Source: an uncultured Flavobacteriales bacterium
Lineage (GTDB): Bacteria > Bacteroidota > Bacteroidia > Flavobacteriales_D > Crocinitomicaceae
Length of the DNA: 64,000 nt
Assembly: GCA_903939755.1 (NCBI GenBank)
Contig: CAJAII010000014.1
Location: 1 to 64,000, forward strand
Direction of reading: 5' to 3'
Part shown: positions 51,171 to 59,463 of the stretch, piece by piece
Position numbering within the stretch: position 1 is the first letter of the stretch
Layout of the letters: every line of letters begins with the position of its first letter
Translations under genes and position numbers: made by a program
The notes under the pieces: generated by a model
Seen by the model: the letters and a program-made list of their open reading frames with translations, nothing else
Told to the model about the DNA's origin: nothing
Database searches by the model: none

Positions 51171-51216
51171 CGAAATGCGATATAAGTAGGAAAATAAAAT
51201 ATATTAAAAAATGAAA
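51171..51216 (+). repeat. Leader repeat before 51211
   Basis: Partner of 49400-49445 with four mismatches over about 46 bases, ending at the start codon in both. The XRE gene and its palindrome lie directly to the left. Confidence 0.5.
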
Positions 51217-51603
51217 TCAATTATTTTAATGGCTGCAATTTTGCTTACATACGGTTTTACAAATGCGCAAAAAGTGGCGAAAGTTACAATCACTTCAAAA
51301 ACAACTATCACAGATGCATTAGCCAACTGTAAAGAAGCAGGAAAAGAAGCTAAATTTGCATCAAGAGACTATGAAGCGAACGAACAAAATGGAAAAGTAA
51401 CTTTATGGCGAAGTGTCAGTAAAGAGGATTTCTTTTGTGAAATAAAGGCACTTGAAAAAGATGGAATAGTCACTTTATATTTTAGAATGCCACATACTCC
51501 TGGTTTAATTTCGTCAAGTTGGACAAATGAACTTAAAAAAATCACAAAACATTTAAAGTTACCCGAAATGATGGTTGGTGAGTACTTTGATGGCATAGAA
51601 TAA
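51211..51603 (+). CDS. Exported hypothetical protein
   Basis: A 130-residue protein with signal peptide ending near TNAQ. The mature domain is Lys/Glu-rich with one or two cysteines, mixed alpha/beta. No family is recognised. It follows the leader shared with 49440 and stands divergent to the XRE regulator, so it may be under its control. Confidence 0.6.
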   Translation: MKSIILMAAILLTYGFTNAQKVAKVTITSKTTITDALANCKEAGKEAKFASRDYEANEQNGKVTLWRSVSKEDFFCEIKALEKDGIVTLYFRMPHTPGLISSSWTNELKKITKHLKLPEMMVGEYFDGIE

Positions 51604-51661
51604 AAGAAAATGGCGGTTCCTGAAAAGCCTATAGAGTAAGGATTATATAATATATTTAAAA

Positions 51662-52150
51662 ATGAAAAAAATAATAAACTTAAGATTTTTAACAATTGCA
51701 TTAATATTAGCAAGTGTAACATTCCTTTCAAGTTGCAAGAAAAAAGGATGTACTGATATTGATGCCGATAACTACGATAGTTTGGCTGAGAAGAGCAGTA
51801 CTTGCTATTTTAGATACGGAAATAAGGTAACCGTTATTACCCCAAGTAGTGTAAACTATGACCCATTAGATGGGCCAGATTTGTTTGTAAAATTTGCAAA
51901 AAACTCAAGCCCTTCATGGGACTATATTACTACTACAGGAAGTAATAACTATAGTTTTGCTGCAACTTTTACAGACTTTTTATTCACTAATGAGCAATGG
52001 GATTTTATAGTTTACGATTTTGACACTTTAGATCCAGATGATATCGTTTGTTCAGGTTCGTTTAATCCAATATTGGATGGTAATGACGGAGTAATCACGG
52101 TTATTGCAAATGGTTGTACTGTTAAATTTGACTATTCAGTAAAAATGTAA
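51662..52150 (+). CDS. Lipoprotein with GCTD motif
   Basis: A 162-residue lipoprotein: signal and lipobox FLSSC (Cys25), then the short motif GCTDIDADNYDSLAEKSSTC, a compact two-Cys calcium-like repeat common in Bacteroidota surface proteins. After it follows a beta-sandwich-like domain (C2-like by pattern: VYDFDTLDPDDIV). It ends 49 bases before a strong hairpin. Confidence 0.7.
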   Translation: MKKIINLRFLTIALILASVTFLSSCKKKGCTDIDADNYDSLAEKSSTCYFRYGNKVTVITPSSVNYDPLDGPDLFVKFAKNSSPSWDYITTTGSNNYSFAATFTDFLFTNEQWDFIVYDFDTLDPDDIVCSGSFNPILDGNDGVITVIANGCTVKFDYSVKM

Positions 52151-52198
52151 TTCTTAAATTGATAGTAAATCAATTTAATCTTGAACTAAATAATGACC

Positions 52199-52236
52199 TA
52201 ATTAGATTATGCTTTCCAAAAAGCATAATCTAATTA
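52199..52236 (+). terminator. Strong 16-base-pair hairpin
   Basis: The two halves 52199-52214 and 52221-52236 are perfectly complementary, with a six-base loop. It lies between the lipoprotein stop and the next start at 52254. It lacks a T-run, so it could be a terminator, a processing site, or an operator for the downstream gene. Confidence 0.45.
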
Positions 52237-52253
52237 AGTTAAATACTAAAACT

Positions 52254-52685
52254 ATGAAAAAAATATTTTTACTATTATTCACTTGTTTTTTAGTCTTTAA
52301 TTCAAAGGCTCAAATTCACGTTACTAATAATGCTAGTGAACCAATCTGGGTAGCATACGCCTATTATTCAAGTTCAGATGAATTTAATGGTTATGTTTCT
52401 ACTGGCTGGTGGAAACTCATTCCAGGAGAAACTAAAATTCTTGGTGGTTTTCTAAAAAACGGAGATAATACTTATTATATAAGTGCACATACGGCAAATT
52501 ACTCAAAAAAATGGGGCTCTGAGGTGCAACTAGCAGTTAATTCTGTTGATGCATTTAAGATTGATAACTGTGACAAGGCATATGTGCTCCAAGGTGCCAA
52601 TATTAAGAAAATTGGCTTCAATAAACATTTCGTTCATATTGGATTATTAGATTTGTATGAAGATTATATTAGTATAACTGAATAA
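52254..52685 (+). CDS. Exported DUF1036-like protein
   Basis: A 143-residue protein starting at the ATG at 52254; an upstream in-frame ATG at 52209 would pass through the hairpin. The signal peptide ends near SKAQ. The mature part follows the DUF1036 pattern (VTNNASEPIWVAYAYY, then TGWWKLIPGE), a small beta domain. The function is unknown. It lies next to the integrase with 217 bases between. Confidence 0.65.
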   Translation: MKKIFLLLFTCFLVFNSKAQIHVTNNASEPIWVAYAYYSSSDEFNGYVSTGWWKLIPGETKILGGFLKNGDNTYYISAHTANYSKKWGSEVQLAVNSVDAFKIDNCDKAYVLQGANIKKIGFNKHFVHIGLLDLYEDYISITE

Positions 52686-52902
52686 CTTAAACTAGAAATA
52701 AATATTGATATTATTTTATGTTCAATGAGAATGGACACTAAAAATATCAACTTTTAGAACTAAAGCTTCAGCTTATCAATTCAATTTTTATGAACTCAAC
52801 CGACGTAAGACAAAAAAAGCTTGTCGTTTTGCCACAGTTCGCGGGTGGGGCAGGGGGGCTGCTCGACGGATGAGATAAGCAACTGATAAGCACACCTCCC
52901 AA

Positions 52903-54153
52903 TCAAAAATACTCCCCATATTTTTTTGCGGTCAACTCTGCGTCAAGCTTTAAATATTTCACAAAACTCCTCTCTGATTTGTGGCCACTAAATTTCATGA
53001 TGACATGTGCGGGCATTCCTTTTAAAAATTTCAAAGTGCAAAATGTTCTTCTGCAGGTGTGGGACGAAACTTCTTCAAACTTTTTTTTAGTAATCATAAC
53101 TGTTTCCCCAGCTACTTCACGATAGAATTTTATCTCATCGTTCATATTTGCTAATTCACACAATTCTCGTATAGTTTTATTGAATTTTGTCAATTGATTT
53201 CTATCGTACAGGGGAGGTTTACCATCGTACTTCGCAAGTATATTTTGGACGCGTGCACTTAATGGAATAATAAGTTTTTTAACTCCTGCATTTTTGGTTT
53301 TCTTCGGGACAATGTGTAATTCATTATTTCGAATGTCATGTTCTGTGATCCGAATGAAATCACTGAAACGCAAACCAGTTTCACAGCCCACTAAAAACAA
53401 ATCGCGCACCAAGGCCTGACTCGGATCTTTGGGCACTATGGCTTCCAATTGATCTAATTCCTCTTCAGTGAGGTAAACCTTATCCACATCTTCCATAATG
53501 GTGGGAAATGATTTTAAGCTAAATTTCTTGGTGATGTTTTGATCGAAACACCAATTAAGGAACGCTTTTAAATTTTTATTTTGTTTCCCAATCGTATTGG
53601 GCATTAGCCCTGGCTCTCCCATAGAATTTAAGGCCACAAAAGCAAGATAATTCGCCCACTCTTGTTTGAATGAACTCGTTTCGCTCGTTATGAGTGCAAA
53701 ACTCAATTTCCCTCCTAAGACATTCTCAACATTAAGCAAGTGCTTTCTTATGGAATTGTTGTAATCCCTAACATCCGGATTAATTTGTCGCTTTACTTCC
53801 ACAAAATCATTGAAATGATCCCAAAAGGTTTTTGCTTTCTTATGTTTTATGGGGACATCATGTTGCTTCAAGAAATCCGCTTTAATTCGAGCAGGATTCG
53901 GAAAATGACCTTCGTCTCTGTATTGCTTCATCAATGATTCCATCACAGCTTCCAATTTATCCAAGCGGTCATTAATTTCGTTGGCCATTTGAAATTCTAT
54001 GCTTACTTTTACTCGTTGCTTCTTTTCTTGCCACATTTTTGGTGGAACTGTACATCCTGTAGCAATCCTAATACGATTGTTTTCGTAATGAACACTTATC
54101 AAAATTGAAGTGGATTGTGCCGACTTTTTGTCTCTTAAATAGAAGTGAATCAT
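52903..54153 (-). CDS. int: Tyrosine recombinase (integrase)
   Basis: A 416-residue integrase. An N-terminal arm DNA-binding domain (about 1-55) is followed by a SAM-like core-binding domain (about 105-205) and the catalytic domain. Catalytic residues visible are R262 (ETGLRFSD), H365-x2-R368 (SSHTCRRTF), H391 in GHK and the nucleophile Y400. All are present, so it is probably active. Its start lies 30 bases inside the right terminal repeat, the classic position for an integrase at the edge of its own element. Confidence 0.92.
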   Translation of the reverse strand: MIHFYLRDKKSAQSTSILISVHYENNRIRIATGCTVPPKMWQEKKQRVKVSIEFQMANEINDRLDKLEAVMESLMKQYRDEGHFPNPARIKADFLKQHDVPIKHKKAKTFWDHFNDFVEVKRQINPDVRDYNNSIRKHLLNVENVLGGKLSFALITSETSSFKQEWANYLAFVALNSMGEPGLMPNTIGKQNKNLKAFLNWCFDQNITKKFSLKSFPTIMEDVDKVYLTEEELDQLEAIVPKDPSQALVRDLFLVGCETGLRFSDFIRITEHDIRNNELHIVPKKTKNAGVKKLIIPLSARVQNILAKYDGKPPLYDRNQLTKFNKTIRELCELANMNDEIKFYREVAGETVMITKKKFEEVSSHTCRRTFCTLKFLKGMPAHVIMKFSGHKSERSFVKYLKLDAELTAKKYGEYF

Positions 54154-54182
54154 GTTAATAACTTTCTACAAATATACACTAA

Positions 54183-54208
54183 ACCGTGGACAGAACCGTG
54201 GACAGATT
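54183..54208. repeat. Terminal direct repeat, right copy
   Basis: Matches 164-189 with two mismatches. Both ACCGTGGACAG units are perfect here, immediately upstream of the integrase gene. They may be arm-type binding sites or the end of the element. Confidence 0.55.
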
Positions 54209-54330
54209 GAGTTATTTCATGTTGTTTTTCAACAAATTTTTCCCGAGTACATTTTAGTTTAACTATCTGTTTTACAATACATTATAGACCAATTTAGACC
54301 AACTTAAGCAAAGCCCCGAAAACACTAGAC

Positions 54331-54354
54331 TTGCGGTCCCGTCCAGACCGCAAA
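54331..54354. repeat. Palindromic end repeat, right copy
   Basis: Partner of 244-267, with the stem TTGCGGTC/GACCGCAA intact and two loop differences. The segment 54339-54351 within it equals 87-99 exactly, so the outer left repeat and this copy share a 13-base core. Confidence 0.5.
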
Positions 54355-54401
54355 GAACGTTAAAGCGTTAAAAAGAAAAGCCTCTATGGCTGGAGGATTA
54401 G

Positions 54402-54437
54402 AAAACCCTAGGATGTATCAAATATCTTAGGGTTTTT
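54402..54437 (+). terminator. Terminator after the right attachment region
   Basis: AAAACCCTA (54402-54410) pairs with TAGGGTTTT (54428-54436), followed by further T-rich sequence. It lies 25 bases before the next gene and 48 bases beyond the palindromic repeat. No gene upstream of it on the + strand is seen, so it may belong to the original chromosomal site. Confidence 0.6.
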
Positions 54438-54461
54438 GTTTTTTAGTTTAAACCATTCTTT

Positions 54462-54674
54462 ATGGACACATATATCGTTTATATTATTTGTAATCCCCAA
54501 AAAGTTTATTACAAAGGCTTCACAAGCGATGTTTTGCGTCGATTGGAAGAACATAATTCTTCAGTAGGGAAATACACTTCTGAAAAAGTTTTAGAAATAA
54601 TTCCCCCTATTGTAACTAAACTCGAAGTTGCTATTATTGAGCTAAAAGAAATCTATGAAACATCACTACATTAA
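54462..54674 (+). pseudogene. Truncated GIY-YIG nuclease
   Basis: The first 40 residues follow the small GIY-YIG (UvrC-like, YhbQ type) domain: YIVYIICNPQK, YYKGFTSDVLRRLEEHN and GKYTS. After this the usual middle and C-terminal part is lost and replaced by an unrelated tail; the total is only 70 residues against about 85-100. The catalytic Arg region (LRRLEEHN) is present but the terminal Glu helix is not. It lies right beside the island edge. Confidence 0.6.
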
Positions 54675-54700
54675 TTTATTCACTCTAAAAATCAAGTGTT

Positions 54701-55030
54701 ATGAAAGCGATGGTAGTATGTTTTTTAATTGGGGTTTGTGTATTTCAAAATATCAATGCTCAATTGATTGTTAAGTATGGATCATATAAGTTTGATGACC
54801 CTAAAAATGACACTCAAGTCATTGAAACAAAAATCGAAGAATTATTAAAATTAGAATATCCAAATATTAAAAAAAGCGAGGAGTTCAATTCCATTTTTTC
54901 TTCTCATACTAACATTTCAGGCTTACCCTCAACGAGTGACGTTTATGGAAAAAATTCACCAACTGAAATAACAGCCATCTTATTTGAAAAATCTGCGTTT
55001 TCAATTCTTTCTGCGGGACTAAATCTTTAA
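54701..55030 (+). CDS. Exported hypothetical protein
   Basis: A 109-residue protein with a signal peptide ending near INAQ and a Lys/Glu/Ser-rich mature part. It is short and ends abruptly in a hydrophobic stretch, and may be truncated. No family is recognised. It sits among broken genes just outside the island. Confidence 0.5.
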   Translation: MKAMVVCFLIGVCVFQNINAQLIVKYGSYKFDDPKNDTQVIETKIEELLKLEYPNIKKSEEFNSIFSSHTNISGLPSTSDVYGKNSPTEITAILFEKSAFSILSAGLNL

Positions 55031-55151
55031 GTTATGGGTTCTTTAATGGAAATAAAAAAACATAAAATTTTAATTAGGCATAATCACTCGCTCAACAACT
55101 TCAGGAAAATGAGTCATTTCTAAATCATGAATTTTTTCGGCTACACTATCG
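55031..55151 (-). pseudogene. Possible C-terminal gene fragment
   Basis: On the minus strand about 27 codons (from about 55153 down to 55072) are open and end in a stop: a P-D-S-V-A-E-K-I-H-D-L start and a V-V-E-R-V-I-M-P-N end. It looks like the end of an alpha/beta enzyme but is too short to assign. It abuts the recombinase-like fragment at 55152. Confidence 0.3.
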
Positions 55152-55268
55152 GGCGTTTACAAAGGCCGTCGTAAAGGTGCAAAGTCAGATATTCAAAAAT
55201 GGATTCAAAAGCCTAAAATCACAAAAACCATTGAATATCTTAAAAAGGGTTACAAAGCTTCTGAATAA
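55152..55268 (+). pseudogene. Possible serine-recombinase tail
   Basis: Thirty-nine codons open to a stop, beginning GVYKGRRKGAKS and ending KKGYKASE. The YKGRRKG box followed by a helix is typical of the linker before the C-terminal HTH of small serine recombinases (Hin/PinR type). No start codon or catalytic domain is present. It is likely the trace of an older mobile element at the same spot. The assignment rests on one motif. Confidence 0.35.
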
Positions 55269-55534
55269 GCAAAGATTTTATAGTTAAAAAATGATAGTTG
55301 CGCAGCAAATAGTGACTTACCATTTAAACTTGACAACGACATAGATGGGTGCAAGAAAACCATTAGAACAGCGAGGCCACTGAATTTCGAAAAGTGTAGG
55401 GATAAAATTAATAAAATACAGGGGGTATAATTTAAAATAATTGCAAAATAAGTACTTGTTGATAAATAAAATTAATAAATTTGATAGTCTAAAATTTATT
55501 TAGGTCGTTATTATAAACAATTAAATTTTTTATT
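55269..55534. other. AT-rich gap without gene
   Basis: I see no gene or clear repeat in these 266 bases. With the fragments before it, the whole of 55031-55534 contains no intact gene. Confidence 0.4.
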
Positions 55535-56185
55535 ATGGTTCTTAAAAATACAAATTACTTAATGGTAATAATTTTATCATTACTTTTTATTTCATCTTGT
55601 ACCCTTCATAAGCGTATAGATAAGAAAGGATATTTATTTGAAGTTAAACATAAGTCATCTAAAGAAAATAAAAATGTAGAAGTTGCGAATATTGAGTCAA
55701 ATGAAAATGAAGTATTGGTTGAAGAATTAGATATACAGACTTTGAATTCAAATAATTCTAAAAGTATCAATTTAGCTAATGAATCCAATGTTGAATCAGA
55801 TGAATTAAGCATTGAGAACAATGAAAATGAAATTATTTCTCCTATAGACAAACAGATGTCTTTGAGAGAAATATACAAGATGCCAAAAGCCTCCATTAAA
55901 AACGAGATAAAAAAAGAAATCTTAAAAATTAAAAACAACAAAGCCCTAACTCCTAGAGGGAGAATGTCTATTATTATCAAGCTTGCTATTATTTTAACAG
56001 GCTTAGGTTTGGTTTTATTAATAGTTTCATTTTGGCTTTGGATATTCAATGTGGGAAGTAATATTTATGATCCTTATACAGATACTTACGAATCGTCATC
56101 TTATTCTAAATTACCCTTAGTAATAGGATTGGTTACATTAGCAGCTGGCTTGTTTTTATTTATCTTGTCTTTTCTAGCTAATTAA
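55535..56185 (+). CDS. Lipoprotein with C-terminal membrane helices
   Basis: A 216-residue protein with a signal and lipobox LFISSC (Cys22). A long Glu/Asn/Lys-rich, low-complexity region (about 35-125) is followed by two membrane helices near 150-170 and 193-212. The combination of a lipobox and two later helices is unusual. No family is recognised. It is followed by a terminator and a long inverted repeat. Confidence 0.65.
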   Translation: MVLKNTNYLMVIILSLLFISSCTLHKRIDKKGYLFEVKHKSSKENKNVEVANIESNENEVLVEELDIQTLNSNNSKSINLANESNVESDELSIENNENEIISPIDKQMSLREIYKMPKASIKNEIKKEILKIKNNKALTPRGRMSIIIKLAIILTGLGLVLLIVSFWLWIFNVGSNIYDPYTDTYESSSYSKLPLVIGLVTLAAGLFLFILSFLAN

Positions 56186-56208
56186 AAGCCACTCCTATCG
56201 GCTTTTTT
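56186..56208 (+). terminator. Rho-independent terminator
   Basis: AAAGCC (ending 56190) pairs with GGCTTT (from 56200), with a run of six T. It directly follows the lipoprotein stop. Confidence 0.7.
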
Positions 56209-56265
56209 AAAGAACTTAATTTGCCTTAGAATTAGAAGATTGAATTCTAAGGCAAAGAGTTCTTT
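56209..56265. repeat. Long inverted repeat
   Basis: TTGCCTTAGAATT (56221-56233) pairs with AATTCTAAGGCAA (56243-56255), and the outer AAAGAACT (56209-56216) pairs with AGTTCTTT (56258-56265), with a small internal bulge. The total is 21 paired bases. It may be a second terminator or a bidirectional element separating this lipoprotein from the pigment cluster. Confidence 0.55.
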
Positions 56266-56511
56266 TCAGGGGAATACTTTTCTATTTGTTGACTTCAAAA
56301 TTTAAATATATTTTTTATTTAAATCCTTATCACTTCTTTATTTTATTAGTGATGAACTCTATGGAATATAGTACTAAAAAATAATTTCTAATGGTACAAG
56401 TCTGTTTATATAAAAAAATTAGTTTTCCCCTTTAAATAAGTACTGTTAGATCAATCTTTTTTTAGTTATAAATATGGCTACTCTTTTTGTATAGAGTATT
56501 TTTGTTACAAT

Positions 56512-58203
56512 ATGAGAAAAGTTTTATTTTATGTAAAATTACTTTTAAGATATGTTATAACATTCATCTTGATCTCGATAGAGCAAGTTCTCTTTGTCAT
56601 ATGCATTGCACTTATTTATTTGATTTTAAATGCTGAAATTGATGCTCCTATTGTTTCAGATATTAAAATAGGAAAGCGTGTTAAAATTTCAGAAAATCAT
56701 TATATTTTAAAAAATAATTATCTTAAGAAAAACGAATTCGGTATTTGGGAGATGTATATCGAAGGAGACCCTTATGAAAGGGGGCTTATTTATGGTGAAT
56801 TATCCAAAGAATTGATTCAAAGACAAGAAGATATTTTTGTTAATCAAATAAATAATTTTGTCCCTAGTAATTTTATGCAACAATTCTTACGCTTGTTTAT
56901 AGGCTTGTTTATTTCTGAATTACCTAAAAATATACCATTAGAAAATCAACAAGAAATATATGGTATTTCTAAATCTTTTTCTAGTCGCTACGATTATATC
57001 GCTTCAAAATACACAAGAATATTAAACTATCATGCTGCCCATGACATTGGTCATGCCCTAAATGATTATAGCATTGTAGGATGCACTTCTTTTGCATTGA
57101 AAGATGAACTGACTGCAGATAGTAACTTGATAATTGGTAGAAATTTTGATTTTTATGTGGGAGATGAATTCGCACAGGATAAGTTGATAGTGTTTGTTAA
57201 TCCGTCAAAAGGATATAGTTTTGCTTCCTATTCATGGGCAGGTTTTACAGGCGTTGCTTCGGGGCTTAACGAAAAAGGGTTAAGTGTTACGATTAATGCA
57301 TCTAAGTCCGATTTACCTACTGGAGCAAAAATGCCAATTTCAATTTTAGCTCGTGAAATCCTACAATATGCCTCAACTATCGATGAGGCAATTGCAATTG
57401 CTAAAAAGAGGCATGTTTTTGTTTCTGAAACTTTGATGATAGGTTCCTCAATAGACAAAAAAGCTGTTTTAATAGAAAAATCACCCGCCAAAATGGGCGT
57501 TTATGATTCAAAGCAAAGTAAATTAGTTTGTTCTAATCATTTTCAATCACCTACTTTTATTAATGACGATGTTAATCTTTCAAATATTAAAGATAGTGAC
57601 AGTAAATTTCGTTTTAATAGAGTCGAAGAGTTATTGTCAACCAGAAGTATTTTTACTACCAATAATGTATTAGCCATTTTAAGAGACCAATACAGTATTA
57701 AGAATGACACTTTAGGTATGGGGAATCCCCGTGCGATTAATCAGTTAATAGCTCATCATAGTGTTATTATATTACCGGAAAGTTTTATGTTTTATATATC
57801 AACTTCGAATTATCAATTAGGTGAATTTATTGGATACGATTTAAAGAAAACATTTAAACTAAAGAAAGGAACTATTGCCGCTCGATTGAGCCCTTCACTA
57901 TTTTTATTTTCCAAGGAATACAAGAAATTTAAAGCCTTTAAAGAAACTAAAAAACGGATCAGTCACTTTCTTTTATTCGGCAACAAATTAAAATTAACAA
58001 CTAAAGAAATTGAAGAATTCGTAAATAACAATAAAGAATTGTATGTGACTTTTGAACTATTAGGAAAATATTATTTGAAAAAGAAAAATTACATTGCTGC
58101 ACATAAGATGTTTGCGATTGCACTCACTAAAAATTTAGCATCAATAAATATTAAAAAGGAATTAGAAATTTTAATAAAGGATTGTCAAAATAAAAATAAG
58201 TAA
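56512..58203 (+). CDS. C45-type autoproteolytic acyltransferase/hydrolase
   Basis: A 563-residue protein with an N-terminal membrane helix (about 12-40). The C45/acyl-CoA:6-APA acyltransferase domain follows: GDPYERGLIYG near 85-95, then the nucleophile Cys191 in VGCTSF, where the enzyme normally cuts itself, and GRNFDFY at 209-215. The C-terminal 100 residues are helical, possibly TPR-like. Such enzymes are part of flexirubin-type gene clusters in Bacteroidota, probably in ester formation or release. The stop overlaps the next gene's start by one base. Confidence 0.8.
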   Translation: MRKVLFYVKLLLRYVITFILISIEQVLFVICIALIYLILNAEIDAPIVSDIKIGKRVKISENHYILKNNYLKKNEFGIWEMYIEGDPYERGLIYGELSKELIQRQEDIFVNQINNFVPSNFMQQFLRLFIGLFISELPKNIPLENQQEIYGISKSFSSRYDYIASKYTRILNYHAAHDIGHALNDYSIVGCTSFALKDELTADSNLIIGRNFDFYVGDEFAQDKLIVFVNPSKGYSFASYSWAGFTGVASGLNEKGLSVTINASKSDLPTGAKMPISILAREILQYASTIDEAIAIAKKRHVFVSETLMIGSSIDKKAVLIEKSPAKMGVYDSKQSKLVCSNHFQSPTFINDDVNLSNIKDSDSKFRFNRVEELLSTRSIFTTNNVLAILRDQYSIKNDTLGMGNPRAINQLIAHHSVIILPESFMFYISTSNYQLGEFIGYDLKKTFKLKKGTIAARLSPSLFLFSKEYKKFKAFKETKKRISHFLLFGNKLKLTTKEIEEFVNNNKELYVTFELLGKYYLKKKNYIAAHKMFAIALTKNLASINIKKELEILIKDCQNKNK

Positions 58204-59453
58204 TGCAAACTCCACAATTAGTACCGATTGCATTGATGCGAACATTAACGTATGTTCTGCAAAATTCCAATTTTTACAAAAAGTTATTTAAAGGTGTTAA
58301 TACAACTAATAAAGAATTAAGTTTTCACGAATGGAGAACATACCCTTTTACATCCAAGGATGATATTTCCAAAAACAACCTGGACTTTTTAGCTGTTCCA
58401 ATGTCAGAAATTGCTGATTTTGTAACAACATCTGGAACCATGGGAGATCCCGTTACAATTTATTTGTCTCGATTGGATTTAAAAAGATTAGCATTAAACG
58501 AAAGAGATTCACTTTCATTGGCTGGTGTAAAAGAAGGCGATTTAGTTCAATTAATGACCACAATTGACCGTCAATTTATGGCCGGAATCGCTTATTATTT
58601 GGGAATACAGGAATTAAATGCGGGAATAATTCGTATCGGACCAGGAGTGCCGGAACTTCAATGGTCATCGATCTTAAAATATAAACCTCGAGTACTAATT
58701 GCAGTTCCAAGTTTTATTCTTGTATTGATTGATTACGCGAAAAAAAATGGAATTACTTTACTAGATAATTCAGTTGAAACAATTGTTTGTATTGGAGAAT
58801 CAATTCGGGATGATGAGTTTAATTTAAATGTTCTCGGTAAACGTATTACAAAGGATTGGAAGGTAAATCTATATTCGACCTATGCATGTACGGAAATGGC
58901 GACAGCATTTACAGAATGTCATGCAAAACAAGGATGTCATTTGAATGAAAAATTACTCTTTCTAGAAGTAGTAGATGAAAATGGAAATGAAGTTGGAGAT
59001 GGGGAACAAGGTGAAATTGTAATTACGACTTTAGAAACCACTGGAACGCCATTAATAAGATATAAAACTGGTGATATTGCAAAACGGTTTTTACAAAAAT
59101 GCTCTTGCGGTAATAGTTCTCCTAGATTGGGTCCAATTGTTGGTCGAAAAAATCAAATGATTAAATATAAAGGAACAACAATTTTCCCTCAAACCATTTT
59201 TGATATCTTTGATAATATGGAAGAAGTGGATTGTTATAAGATCATTATATCAAAGGACAATTATCAAAATGACCAAATCACCATTCTTCTGCAATTAGAA
59301 ATAATGGATTCAACGATTCATAAAACAATTTTAGGAAAATGTCAATCAAGATTAAAAGTAATTCCTATTTTTACATTTCATGAGTTGGAAGTAATTCAAG
59401 CTCAGGTGTATAAGAAAAATTTACGAAAACCAGAAAAGATTGTATTTATTTAA
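58203..59453 (+). CDS. Phenylacetate-CoA ligase-like AMP ligase
   Basis: A 416-residue adenylate-forming enzyme related to PaaK. It has the P-loop TTSGTMGDP (about 78-86), YACTEM (about 227-232), and the ATP-binding G-E-I-V-I-T/TPLIRYKTGDI block, with a CSCGNSSPRLG zinc-like finger. It likely activates an aromatic acid, such as a coumaric-type starter, for flexirubin-like synthesis. The start overlaps the C45 gene. Confidence 0.82.
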   Translation: MQTPQLVPIALMRTLTYVLQNSNFYKKLFKGVNTTNKELSFHEWRTYPFTSKDDISKNNLDFLAVPMSEIADFVTTSGTMGDPVTIYLSRLDLKRLALNERDSLSLAGVKEGDLVQLMTTIDRQFMAGIAYYLGIQELNAGIIRIGPGVPELQWSSILKYKPRVLIAVPSFILVLIDYAKKNGITLLDNSVETIVCIGESIRDDEFNLNVLGKRITKDWKVNLYSTYACTEMATAFTECHAKQGCHLNEKLLFLEVVDENGNEVGDGEQGEIVITTLETTGTPLIRYKTGDIAKRFLQKCSCGNSSPRLGPIVGRKNQMIKYKGTTIFPQTIFDIFDNMEEVDCYKIIISKDNYQNDQITILLQLEIMDSTIHKTILGKCQSRLKVIPIFTFHELEVIQAQVYKKNLRKPEKIVFI

Positions 59454-59463
59454 AAGTTAAATT

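Larger units (their letters stand above)
54154..54461. other. Right attachment region
   Basis: A 308-base gene-free stretch carrying the 26-base repeat (54183-54208), the palindromic repeat (54331-54354) with the 13-base exact repeat inside, two tandem TAGACCAA-type motifs near 54286-54304, and a terminator at 54402. It mirrors the left edge. Confidence 0.55.
56186..56511. other. Intergenic gap with terminator and hairpin
   Basis: A 326-base AT-rich region between the lipoprotein and the pigment cluster. It holds a rho-independent terminator at 56186-56208 and a long stem at 56209-56265. Nothing gene-like is seen. A promoter for the 56512 gene is likely here, but no clear box stands out. Confidence 0.5.

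Noticed and set aside
54355..54442. A tRNA or tmRNA end as the integration target
   Set aside because: The hairpins here do not form a cloverleaf and no T-loop motif was found; I see only a terminator.
55606..56049. A 147-codon antisense frame inside the lipoprotein at 55535
   Set aside because: The + strand product has a signal peptide and lipobox; the antisense frame is a shadow of Asn/Glu-rich codons.
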